Positions 1 to 10,019 of a stretch of DNA of 64,000 nt are shown here, in pieces. The stretch comes from Gemmatimonadetes bacterium T265 (GTDB lineage Bacteria; Gemmatimonadota; Gemmatimonadetes; Gemmatimonadales; Gemmatimonadaceae): positions 1,438,342-1,502,341 of the forward strand of contig BPUI01000001.1 of NCBI GenBank assembly GCA_019973575.1, given 5' to 3'. A program made the translations under genes and the position numbers. The notes below the pieces were generated by a model that worked only from the letters and a program-made list of their open reading frames with translations, had not been told where the DNA came from and made no database searches. The stretch's first letter is position 1. Each line of letters starts with the position of its first letter.

Positions 1-54
1 GCGGCCGGTGCCCGGAGCGTGCCGCCGCGGACGGGGTACCGGGAATGTACGAAT

Positions 55-220
55 CGTGGGCACATTCGCCGTTCCCGTTCCGTGACTCCGCCCCGATTGC
101 TCTGCCCCGCGGTGTTCGGAACCGCCCCAACGACCTCCCCGCGAGCGCCCACCTGGCACGCCCGCCCACCCACGCCCGACCTCTCGCTCTCCGCGCCCCG
201 AACGCCGCGCCCCGCCGTTT
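55..220. repeat. Dispersed intergenic repeat, family A, copy 1 (one arm)
   Basis: This stretch shares blocks with 3583-3860 and 13975-14280: a GAACCGCCCC block, a GCGAGCGCC block followed by CTGGCACGC, and CCCACCCACGCCC. It lies immediately upstream of the MBL-nuclease start. The rest of bases 1-233 shows no gene; an open frame runs through it only because stops are rare in such GC-rich DNA. Confidence 0.7.
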
Positions 221-233
221 CCACGACCGGCTC

Positions 234-1364
234 ATGCTCCTTCGTCTGACCTCGTCGGGCCTGTACTCTCCCCCTTCCGCGCTCCACCTGGACGCGCGCG
301 ACGCCCCGGGCACGGTCTTCGTCTCGCACGCTCATAGCGACCACTGCTCCCGGGCCGCGCGCATCCTCTGCACCCCGGAGACCGCCGCGCTGCACGACGC
401 CCGGCGCGGCGCGCGCGACGCGCTGACGCTGCGCTTTGGCGAGACCGCGGCCGTGGGCGACGCGGCGGTCACGCTCACCCCCGCCGGCCACGCGCTCGGT
501 TCCGCGATGCTCGTCGCCGAATCGGCGGAGGGGCGACTCGCGTACACCGGTGACTACAAGCTGCGCCCCAACCCGTTCTCGCCGCCGGTGACCATCCCGC
601 GCGTCGACGAGCTGGTAATGGAGTGCACGTTCGGCGAGCCGCGCTACCGGTTTCCGCCCGAGCCCGAGCTGATCGAGCGCCTGTTCCGCTTCGTCGACGA
701 GAGCCTCGCCGAGGGCGCGACGCCGGTGCTGCTCGCCTACGCGTTAGGCAAGGGGCAGGAGGTGCTCTGGCACCTGACGCGCCGCGGGTACGACGTGGTG
801 CTGCACGGCGCGATCGCCAATCTGTGCGACCTGCACGTGCGGTTGGGCTACGACTTTCCCGGCCCGGGCGCGTGGGGGCGGTACGAGCGCGGCAAGGTCG
901 GGCGGCGGGTCCTGCTCACCACGCCCGGCACCCGCAAGACCGCGATGGTGCAGGGGCTGGAGCGCAAGCGCGTCTGCCACCTCACGGGGTGGGCGCTGCA
1001 CCCGGGCGCGCACAACATGTACCGCGACTGCGACCTCGTGCTCCCCCTGTCCGACCACGCCGACTTCGACGAGCTGGTGCGGACGGCGGTCGAGAGCGGC
1101 GCGCGCAAGGTGTGGACGGTGCACGGGCCGGCGTCGTTCGCGGGCGAGTTGCGCGCGCGCGGCGTCGACGCGGAGCACCTCGCCGAGCATCCGCAGAGTG
1201 CGGGGAGCGCAGAGCGCGCGGGGGAGGAGGACGACGGCGGCGCGCGCGAGGGCGGCGCACCGGCGCGGCCGTCGAAACCCGCGGCGAAGGCCCGGCGGCG
1301 TACCGCGGCGGCGCCCGCGCCGGGCGGTGCCGCAGACGATCGGCAGATCGGGCTGGATCTGTGA
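234..1364 (+). CDS. MBL-fold (beta-CASP-like) DNA/RNA nuclease
   Basis: A 376-residue metallo-beta-lactamase-fold hydrolase of the type annotated as ligase-associated DNA exonuclease or CPSF/Snm1-like. The zinc motif SHAHSDH is at residues 31-37, followed by a GHALGSAML histidine motif near 87, TGD at 107-108 and a late SDHADF motif near 275. Residues from about 320 onward form an Ala/Arg/Lys-rich tail of low complexity. ATG 234 is chosen because the frame open upstream to base 45 only translates the family A repeat. The ligase usually found beside this family is not here; the next gene is a membrane protein. Known members act on nucleic acid ends in DNA repair; that role is inferred from family. 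Confidence 0.8.
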   Translation: MLLRLTSSGLYSPPSALHLDARDAPGTVFVSHAHSDHCSRAARILCTPETAALHDARRGARDALTLRFGETAAVGDAAVTLTPAGHALGSAMLVAESAEGRLAYTGDYKLRPNPFSPPVTIPRVDELVMECTFGEPRYRFPPEPELIERLFRFVDESLAEGATPVLLAYALGKGQEVLWHLTRRGYDVVLHGAIANLCDLHVRLGYDFPGPGAWGRYERGKVGRRVLLTTPGTRKTAMVQGLERKRVCHLTGWALHPGAHNMYRDCDLVLPLSDHADFDELVRTAVESGARKVWTVHGPASFAGELRARGVDAEHLAEHPQSAGSAERAGEEDDGGAREGGAPARPSKPAAKARRRTAAAPAPGGAADDRQIGLDL

Positions 1365-1400
1365 AATAACGCGCGCCTCGGAGAACCCATCACGCCCGAC

Positions 1401-1425
1401 GGGGGCGCCCGATTCTGGCGCCCCC
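1401..1425. terminator. Possible hairpin terminator
   Basis: A 9-bp GC stem, GGGGGCGCC and its complement around a 7-nt loop, sits 37 nt after the nuclease stop. There is no T-run, so it may act only as a pause or mRNA-end hairpin. Confidence 0.4.
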
Positions 1426-1450
1426 GGGCGCGCCGGGGCGATGTTGCGGC

Positions 1451-3580
1451 GTGAGCGCTCTGCCTCCTGACACGCCGCAGCCGGGCGGCCCGCCGCCTGG
1501 CCCCGACGACGCCCGCCTCGCCGCCCTCGAGCAGGCCGTCGCGGCGCTGCGGCAGGAGGTCGCCGAGTTGCGCGCGAGCCGGTCGGTGGACGCGCCGCTC
1601 ACCTACCGCGACGTGCGGACGCCGGCCGCGCGGCCCGGCGTCGCACGCCGGTTTCCCACCGCCGACCTCCGCACCGCCGCGCGCGACTGGATGACCGGGC
1701 TCGGCGTGCCCGAACTCCCCGCCGACGGGGGCGGGATCGAGACCCTCGTCGGCCGCTACGGCGCGGTCGCGGTGGGCGCGCTCGTCCTGCTGATGGGCGT
1801 CGGCGCGTTCCTCACCTGGGCGGTCGCCACCTTCACCCTCGCCCCCGCCACCCGCGTCGTGCTCGGCGGCCTCGGCGCGGCGGCGCTCGCCGCGCTCGGC
1901 GAACGACTCCGCCGGCGCGAGGGGGCGCGACGCTTCGGCGAGGTGCTGCTTGCCCTCGCGCTCGCCGTCGTACACGTCGACGCGTGGGCCGCGGGCCCGT
2001 ACCTGCACCTGGTGAGCGCCGAAGCGGCGCTCGGCGTCGCGGCGGCCGCGTCGGCGGCGCTGACCGCGCCCGCGTGGCGCGCCGGGCAGCAGTCGCTGTT
2101 CGTCGTCGGCGTCGGCGGCGCACTGCTCGCCCCGTTCGTGAGCGGGGCGGGGGACGCCCACCCGCTCGTGCGCCCGGTTTACGGCTGGCTCGTGCTCACC
2201 ACGGGACTCGCCGCCCTCGTGCACGGAAGCGACGCGCGCCGCCCGTGGCGCGCCGCGGCCCGCCTGCTCGCCGCCGGGACCGCGGGCTACGCGCTCGCAC
2301 AGTTCGATGTCGGCGCGGGGCGGTGGTGCGGACGGGCGCGGGGCGGGCTGTTTCAGCTTCCGGTGTTGGCGCGCGACGTGCCGCCCGCGTTCGCACTCGC
2401 CTGCGCGGCCGGGCCACTGGCCGTGCTGCTCTGGCGGGCGCGCGATCGGCGGAACACGCCGGGCGCGACGGACGCGCTACTCGTCCAGCTCGTCCTGGCC
2501 GAACTCACCACCGCGACCGTCGTGCTCTGGGCGGCCGCGGGGGCGACGGCCGGCGAGACGCGCTCGCTCATCGGCTACGCCGTGGTCGCGACACTCGCGG
2601 CCCAGGCTGTGGCGGCCCTCCCCGCCGCGGCACGCGCGGGGAACGCCGCGTGGTCGGACGAGCGACGGCGCCGGTGGGCTCAACTGCGGATGTCCCCGCT
2701 CGTCCTCGCCGGGCTCGCCCTGCCGCTCGCCACGCTCGGCGCCGCACTCACGGCACTCGGCGGGGGCGCGCGGCCCGCGGCGGCCGCAATCGCGGCGCTG
2801 TGGAGCGGGCTCTCCGCGACGGCCGTCGTCGTCGCGTGGCACGGCTCGCGCACGGACGGCCCCGACCCGCGGCTCGGGCCGCACCTCGCCGCGGCGGGGC
2901 TCGCGAGCGCCCTCATCGCGATCGTCTGGACCAACATCCACGACGCCCTCCGTCTCGCGCTCCTCGGCGGGCACGCCGCGCTGACCGCGGCGGTGTTCGC
3001 GCGCGTGCCCGGGCGGAGCGCCGTGACCGGCGTCGACGCGCGCCCGCTGCTCGCCCTCGCGCCGCCGCTCGTCGTACTCGCAGGCGCGACGGTGTGGGAC
3101 GCGGCGCTCCTCGCGGACCGGCCGGCGTTCGCTTACCGGCCGTTCCTCACCGCGCCGTCGGCCGGTGCGGCGGCGGTCGTGGGTGGGTGGGCCGTGTGCG
3201 CGGCCGTGGTCTGGCGCGCGGGTGACGACCTGCTGCCGCGCGCCGAACGGGCGGCGGTGGTGGCCGTCGCGGCAGGCGTCGCGCTGCTCTGGGGACGGCA
3301 GGAGCTCGCGGGCGCGGTGGCGCCCGACATGGCAACGTTCCTGCTCGTCGGCTACTTCGCGGTCGCTGGCGTGGCCACGCTGGCGCTCGGCCGCGCCCGA
3401 AGGATCGCGGCGGCGCGGCAAGCGGGGCTCGCGCTCGCGCTCTACGCGGCGCTCAAGGCGCTCGTCGAAGTGTCGCAGCTCGACGCGGTCGCGCTCCGGG
3501 TCGGGAGTTATCTGCTGGTCGGGGGATTCCTGCTCGGGGTGGGATACTGGTACCGGGGAGGCGAAGTCTCGACGGGATGA
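1451..3580 (+). CDS. Large polytopic membrane protein, DUF2339-like
   Basis: About 709 residues. A short Pro-rich N-terminus is followed by a predicted coiled coil (residues about 23-43), a soluble linker, and then from about residue 105 a long series of hydrophobic segments (well over ten) rich in Ala, Leu and Val. This layout, an N-terminal coiled coil and then many helices, matches DUF2339-type predicted membrane proteins, whose function is unknown. The start is GTG 1451; the spacing from the upstream nuclease (86 nt) includes a hairpin, so co-transcription is uncertain. It ends just before a family A repeat and convergently with argH. Confidence 0.6.
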   Translation: MSALPPDTPQPGGPPPGPDDARLAALEQAVAALRQEVAELRASRSVDAPLTYRDVRTPAARPGVARRFPTADLRTAARDWMTGLGVPELPADGGGIETLVGRYGAVAVGALVLLMGVGAFLTWAVATFTLAPATRVVLGGLGAAALAALGERLRRREGARRFGEVLLALALAVVHVDAWAAGPYLHLVSAEAALGVAAAASAALTAPAWRAGQQSLFVVGVGGALLAPFVSGAGDAHPLVRPVYGWLVLTTGLAALVHGSDARRPWRAAARLLAAGTAGYALAQFDVGAGRWCGRARGGLFQLPVLARDVPPAFALACAAGPLAVLLWRARDRRNTPGATDALLVQLVLAELTTATVVLWAAAGATAGETRSLIGYAVVATLAAQAVAALPAAARAGNAAWSDERRRRWAQLRMSPLVLAGLALPLATLGAALTALGGGARPAAAAIAALWSGLSATAVVVAWHGSRTDGPDPRLGPHLAAAGLASALIAIVWTNIHDALRLALLGGHAALTAAVFARVPGRSAVTGVDARPLLALAPPLVVLAGATVWDAALLADRPAFAYRPFLTAPSAGAAAVVGGWAVCAAVVWRAGDDLLPRAERAAVVAVAAGVALLWGRQELAGAVAPDMATFLLVGYFAVAGVATLALGRARRIAAARQAGLALALYAALKALVEVSQLDAVALRVGSYLLVGGFLLGVGYWYRGGEVSTG

Positions 3581-3582
3581 GC

Positions 3583-3860
3583 GGGGCGGGGCTGGCGAGG
3601 CGGGGCGGGGCGACACCCGCGGCGCCCGTGACGCGGGGCGGCAGCGGCGGCCGGGTCGGGCACCGCCGCGGGGAGCTGCCCGGCTCCTGTCGTCCAGTCA
3701 GCCGCCGGTCCCGTCCCGTGGCTCCGCCTCGGTCTTCGGCCCCGCGGTGTTCGGAACCGCCCCACGACCGATCCGCAAGCGCTTATCTGGCACGCTCCCC
3801 CACCCACGCCCCATTCGTCGCTTCGCCCGTCCCGCCTTACCCGTCGCCCGTCCCGCCGCG
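3583..3860. repeat. Dispersed intergenic repeat, family A, copy 2
   Basis: Fills the gap between the convergent membrane protein and argH. It shares with copy 3 an inner block CCCGCGGCGCCCGTGACGC and the outer block ending in CTCCCCCACCCACGCCC. Unlike copy 3 the left inverted arm is missing. No gene is seen in it. Confidence 0.75.
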
Positions 3861-5249
<1,389 letters not shown>

Positions 5250-5290
5250 GCGAACTACGCTACACGGGGCGGCCGGGTGAGCGGAGGTGG

Positions 5291-5534
5291 GGCGCTGTTG
5301 GTCGGGCGCTGTTGGTCGGGCGCTGTTGGTCGGGCGCTGTTGGTGGAACGCTGTTGATGCGGCGCTGTTGGTGGAACGCTGTTGATGCGGCGCTGTTGGT
5401 GAAACGCTGTTGGTAAGGCGGCCCGCTCGGCTCGGCGCTCCCGCCGTTCCAACAGCGCCGCATCAACAGCGCCCGACCAACAGCGCCGTATCAACAGCGT
5501 TCCACCAACAGCGCCCGACCAACAGCGCCGTACC
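5291..5534. repeat. Inverted array of 14-bp units, copy 1 (9 + 6 units around a 34-bp spacer)
   Basis: Nine tandem 14-bp units of the type GGCGCTGTTGGTCG run from 5291 to 5416. A 34-bp spacer follows (5417-5450) with conserved ends GGCGGCCCGC and GCCGTTCC. Then six units in reverse orientation, type AACAGCGCCCGACC, run from 5451 to 5534. The core CAACAGCG is constant and about five positions vary between units. The period is not a multiple of three and the frames through it look non-coding. Transcribed RNA could form a long imperfect hairpin. It lies in the argG-argH gap; a second copy is at 40306. Confidence 0.95.
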
Positions 5535-5574
5535 GCTCGCCCGCCCGGTCTAACGCCGCGCCCGCTCCCTCCGC

Positions 5575-6957
<1,383 letters not shown>

Positions 6958-6974
6958 GGCGAGCTCCGATTAGT

Positions 6975-6993
6975 TATGCAGTGTTTGTGCATA
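6975..6993 (-). promoter_or_regulatory. ARG box (ArgR operator) of argG
   Basis: A perfect 6-bp inverted repeat around 7 bp, TATGCACAAACACTGCATA on the minus strand. It resembles the TGCAT/ATGCA half-sites of bacterial ARG boxes. It begins inside the -10 element and ends 17 nt before the argG start, so ArgR-arginine bound here would block RNA polymerase. The window encodes ArgR at 8401-8892. Confidence 0.8.
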
Positions 6994-7019
6994 TCTAGCC
7001 GATCCAGAACCGAAGTCAA
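6992..7019 (-). promoter_or_regulatory. Sigma70-type promoter of argG
   Basis: On the minus strand TTGACT (7014-7019), a 16-bp spacer, then TAGATA (6992-6997). Both boxes are close to consensus, unusual against the GC-rich background, and the -10 overlaps the ARG box. The 5' leader would be about 25-30 nt. Confidence 0.75.
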
Positions 7020-7233
7020 CGAGAAACGGGCGGCTTCGAGTTCCGGGGAGTGGGACGGCCGGTGCTCGCTCGCCGATGCTGCAGACGGCCGCCGGCAACG
7101 CACGCTGAGCGGGTGGACTGGCGCGCGGGCGCGCGGGGCCCCACTGTGCAGGGTGCGCCGGGGTGCGGCGCGCACGGTGGGCCGGCGGCGGCCCGGCAGC
7201 AGCGAACTCGGCGAAGCCGAGGAGGGGGGCGAG

Positions 7234-7755
7234 ATGCGCACGAGCACGGAGACTCGGCGGTGTGCGGTCGCGGGCGTGTGGGCGGCGGCGGTGGTGGCGG
7301 GGTGTGCGAGCGGGGGCGCGCAGTTGGCCGGCGTGCGGCGGACGGCGCGGGCGGGGGACAGCGTGCAGGTCGGCTACGGGGCGCAGGACCGGCGGCGCAC
7401 GACGGGCAGCGTGAGCAGCGTGTCGGGCGACGAGGCGCGGACGCAGCACATGACGCGGGTCGAGGAACTGCTGCAGCGGGTGCCCGGCGTGGTCGTCACG
7501 CCGCGCGGCGACGGGAGCTACTCGGTGGTGATCCGGGGCGCGTCGACGCTCAGCGCGTATAGCCGCGCCGACCCGCTCTTCGTCATCGACGGCCAGCCGG
7601 TCGCCGACGGCGTCGGCGTCCTGAACTCGATCCCGCCGCAGGACGTCGAGCGGATCGACGTCCTCAAGGACGCCGAGGCGAGCATTTATGGGTCGCGGTC
7701 CGCGAACGGCGTGATCCTGATCCGCACGCGCCACGCGAAGGTCGTCCGCGACTAA
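7234..7755 (+). CDS. Stand-alone TonB-receptor plug-domain lipoprotein
   Basis: A 173-residue predicted lipoprotein: charged start, hydrophobic core, and AGCASGG lipobox at about residues 22-28. The remainder resembles the plug domain of SusC/RagA-type TonB-dependent receptors, with a YGAQDRRRTTGSVSSV-like motif, then LLQRVPGVVVTP, VIRGASTL, PLFVIDGQP and a terminal DVLKDAEASIYGSRSANGVILI block. No barrel follows; the stop comes right after the plug. ATG 7234 has a strong GGAGG about 8 nt upstream. Such isolated plugs are known in genomes but their role is unclear. Confidence 0.85.
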   Translation: MRTSTETRRCAVAGVWAAAVVAGCASGGAQLAGVRRTARAGDSVQVGYGAQDRRRTTGSVSSVSGDEARTQHMTRVEELLQRVPGVVVTPRGDGSYSVVIRGASTLSAYSRADPLFVIDGQPVADGVGVLNSIPPQDVERIDVLKDAEASIYGSRSANGVILIRTRHAKVVRD

Positions 7756-7767
7756 CGCCGGCCGCGG

Positions 7768-8289
7768 TCAGCGGGCGAGTTCTGGTGCGGGGCGGCGCGG
7801 GCGCCGCGCGCGCCGGACGACGGGTGCGGGCTCGAGCCCCGCGGCGGGCTCGCACACGGCGCCGACGACGCGCGTGAGCCCGCGCACGAGCCGGAGCGTG
7901 TCCGCCGAATCGGCGAGCAGGGCGGCGACGTCGGTCGGCGACGCGGCGGCGAGGCGTTCGGCGAGGAGCGCGAGCGTCTCGACGCGCGCGAGGGCCGCCT
8001 GCGCGGCGAGGAGGGCGCGGCGGTGCTCGGCGCGGTCGTACGCCAGGTTGCCGGCGGCGATCTGCGCGGGCACCGCCGCCGCGGCGCGCCGCAGGTCGTC
8101 GGCGAGGGCGCCGAGCCCGTCGGCGGGGAGCGTCTGCGCGAGGCGGTGGGCGTGGGCCGCGACGTCGAGGGCGCGTTGCCACGCGCGGAGAAGACGGTAG
8201 CCTGCGGCCGCGCGCGGCAGGACGTCGTAGGGTGGAGCGCTCGTCGGCGGGGCGGGCGTGGGGTGGGCGGCGGCTTCGAGGTTCGTCAT
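7768..8289 (-). CDS. Four-helix-bundle protein (23S IVS-protein family)
   Basis: About 173 residues with four amphipathic helices between residues 30 and 140 (pattern WQRALDVAAHAHRL...LADDLRRAAAAVPAQIAAG...EHRRALLAAQAALARVETL), as in the family first seen inside 23S rRNA intervening sequences and now found widely on chromosomes. N- and C-termini are low complexity (Pro/Ala and Arg/Pro). Function of the family is unknown. It lies convergent with the plug lipoprotein, 12 nt apart, and 111 nt downstream of argR on the same strand. Confidence 0.75.
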   Translation of the reverse strand: MTNLEAAAHPTPAPPTSAPPYDVLPRAAAGYRLLRAWQRALDVAAHAHRLAQTLPADGLGALADDLRRAAAAVPAQIAAGNLAYDRAEHRRALLAAQAALARVETLALLAERLAAASPTDVAALLADSADTLRLVRGLTRVVGAVCEPAAGLEPAPVVRRARRPRRPAPELAR

Positions 8290-8400
8290 GGTCGGCTCCG
8301 GCGGGACGGGATTCGGAGCGGCGATGGTACGCGCGTGCCGCGGTCCGGAGCGAGCCCGAAACGTTGCCGAGTGGGCCGAAACGTTGCGTCCCCGCCGCGC

Positions 8401-8892
8401 CTACGCCGCGGCGAGCTGCTCCAGGCGTTCGGCGACGCGCGCGCGGCCGTCGGCGGAGCGGCAGATGATGAGCACCGTGTCGTCGCCGCCGATCGTGCCG
8501 ATCACGTCGGGCCAGCCCGAGGCGTCGAGGGCGGCCGCGATCGGCTGGGCGCCGCTCGGTACGGTGTGCACGACGACGAGCTCGCCGACGCCGTCGAGGC
8601 GGTCGAACAGCTGTGGGAGGAGGGAGGCGAGGGCCGCGCGCGCCTGCTCGGCGGCGGTGTTGGTGCCGTTCGCGCCGCCGGTGGTGACGTAGCGCATCCC
8701 GTCGTTCGTGGGGACGCGGGCGAGGCGCAGCTCGTGGAGGTCGCGCGAGAGCGTGGACTGCGTGACGTCCCACCCGCGGCCGTGGAGGTGACGGCGGAGT
8801 TCCTCCTGGCTGCCGACCACGTGCGCGCCGACGATGTCGAGGATGGCGCGCTGGCGGTCGCGTTTGGTCGTGGCCGACGGTTGGGCTGTCAT
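8401..8892 (-). CDS. argR: Arginine repressor
   Basis: A 163-residue ArgR/AhrC family regulator that binds ARG boxes as an arginine-bound hexamer. The N-terminal winged helix (residues about 10-75) has the TQSTLSRDLHEL recognition helix. The C-terminal oligomerisation and arginine-binding part contains a GTIGGDDTVLII motif. Its likely target in this window is the ARG box before argG. The start ATG (8890-8892) overlaps an ATG on the other strand as CATG. A partial TATGC/GCAT half-site beside the start could allow autoregulation, but it is weak. Confidence 0.93.
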   Translation of the reverse strand: MTAQPSATTKRDRQRAILDIVGAHVVGSQEELRRHLHGRGWDVTQSTLSRDLHELRLARVPTNDGMRYVTTGGANGTNTAAEQARAALASLLPQLFDRLDGVGELVVVHTVPSGAQPIAAALDASGWPDVIGTIGGDDTVLIICRSADGRARVAERLEQLAAA

Positions 8893-9007
8893 GCCGCATA
8901 AGTTAGAGGGCGTGACCGCCCCGCCTCGTACGCCGGATCCGGCGTCCCCGCATTCGGCGTCCCCGACGCCGAGCCCGCGCGCGGGCGGGAAGACCGGGGC
9001 GCGGCCG

Positions 9008-9877
9008 ATGGTCGCGCTGGACCGGGCGCTGGAGCGGCTGCCGCTCTTCCGCCTCAGCGATTCGGCGGACGACGGCGCGCTCACCTACGTGCCGCAGCCG
9101 GGCGCGCGGTGGCGGGTGCTCCCCGCGCCGGGGGACCGGCTGCCGGGGACGTTCGACCAGGACGTCTACGTCGGGCTGCTGCACCGGTGGGGTGAGGCCG
9201 GGCGGCCGGACGACGGCGCGATCAGCTTTACCCTCCACGCGTTCCTCCGCGCGCTCGGCCGCACGCCCGACGGCCGGACGTACGAGCAGCTGCGCGGCGC
9301 GCTCACGCGGCTGGAGCGGACGACGCTCGAGTCGACGGGGACGTACGCGGGCGCGTACGCGGAGGACGCCGGGGCGGTGGCGCCGGGGGCAGTTTCGTCG
9401 GGGGCGGTGGCGCCGGGGGCGGTGGCGCGGTTCGCGGTGCTCGCCTCGGTGGTGATCGAGCGGCGGCGCGTGGTCGAAGAGGAGCAGCAGGAGCAGCTCG
9501 CGCTCTTTCCCGAGCTCGCCGCCGTCGAGCCCGGGGACGCGCGCGTCGTGCTCGGCCCGGCGCTGCGCGCGAACGTGGCGGCGGGGCGGACGTCGACAGT
9601 CTCGTGGGCGCGGTATCAGCGGCTGCGGTCGCCCGTGGCGCGGCGACTGTACCGGTTGTTGACGGCGTTGTGGGCGGACGCGCCGGACGCGACGCGGTGG
9701 CGCGCGCCGCTCGAGCGGTGGGCGGAACAGCTGCCGCTCACGCAGCGTTACCCGTCGCACCTGCAGCGCGTGCTCGCGCCGGCGCACGAGATGTTGGTGA
9801 AGGCGGGCGTGGTGCGCGCGGCCGCGTGCGTGCAGGACGGGCGTGCGTGGTGGGTCGAGTACGAGGCGCCGGGCTGA
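9008..9877 (+). CDS. Replication initiator protein A-like protein
   Basis: About 289 residues from ATG 9008; the same frame is open from ATG 8891, but the extra 39 residues are Pro/Ser low complexity and would cover the argR promoter region. The protein resembles chromosomally encoded 'replication initiator protein A' winged-helix proteins: an N-terminal domain with FDQDVYVGLL and ISFTLHAFLRALG, and a second half with SWARYQRLRSPVARRLYRLL and LTQRYPSHLQRVLAPAHEML. An internal run of Gly-Ala-Val-Ala-Pro repeats (9365-9430) separates them. No iterons or other origin features were found, so a role as true initiator is doubtful. Confidence 0.65.
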   Translation: MVALDRALERLPLFRLSDSADDGALTYVPQPGARWRVLPAPGDRLPGTFDQDVYVGLLHRWGEAGRPDDGAISFTLHAFLRALGRTPDGRTYEQLRGALTRLERTTLESTGTYAGAYAEDAGAVAPGAVSSGAVAPGAVARFAVLASVVIERRRVVEEEQQEQLALFPELAAVEPGDARVVLGPALRANVAAGRTSTVSWARYQRLRSPVARRLYRLLTALWADAPDATRWRAPLERWAEQLPLTQRYPSHLQRVLAPAHEMLVKAGVVRAAACVQDGRAWWVEYEAPG

Positions 9878-10019
9878 CGGCGGCCGGAGGGCGTCGGCCC
9901 GACGAGGCCGGGGGCGGACTTTGCGCCGATTCAGTGCCGATTCTCTAAGGAACCCGCCGGCGCCCGTTGCGGTATCCGCTACGTTGCTGGTCCCCCTCTT
10001 CGTCAAGAGCGTTTCGCGC

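Noticed and set aside
848-2224. Long minus-strand frame opposite the MBL nuclease and membrane protein
   Set aside because: Low-complexity Arg/Gly/Glu product with no motif, opposite well-supported genes.
5260-5466. Small coding frames (repeats of HQQRR/TNSA type) in the 14-bp array
   Set aside because: The 14-bp period is out of frame, so the apparent peptide repeats come from the DNA repeat; no ribosome site.
5291-5534. CRISPR array
   Set aside because: Units are 14 bp without long unique spacers, they invert at the centre, and no cas genes are present.
9365-9430. Tandem repeat as possible replication iterons
   Set aside because: It is an in-frame Gly-Ala-Val-Ala-Pro repeat inside the RepA-like gene, with no origin-like AT-rich region.
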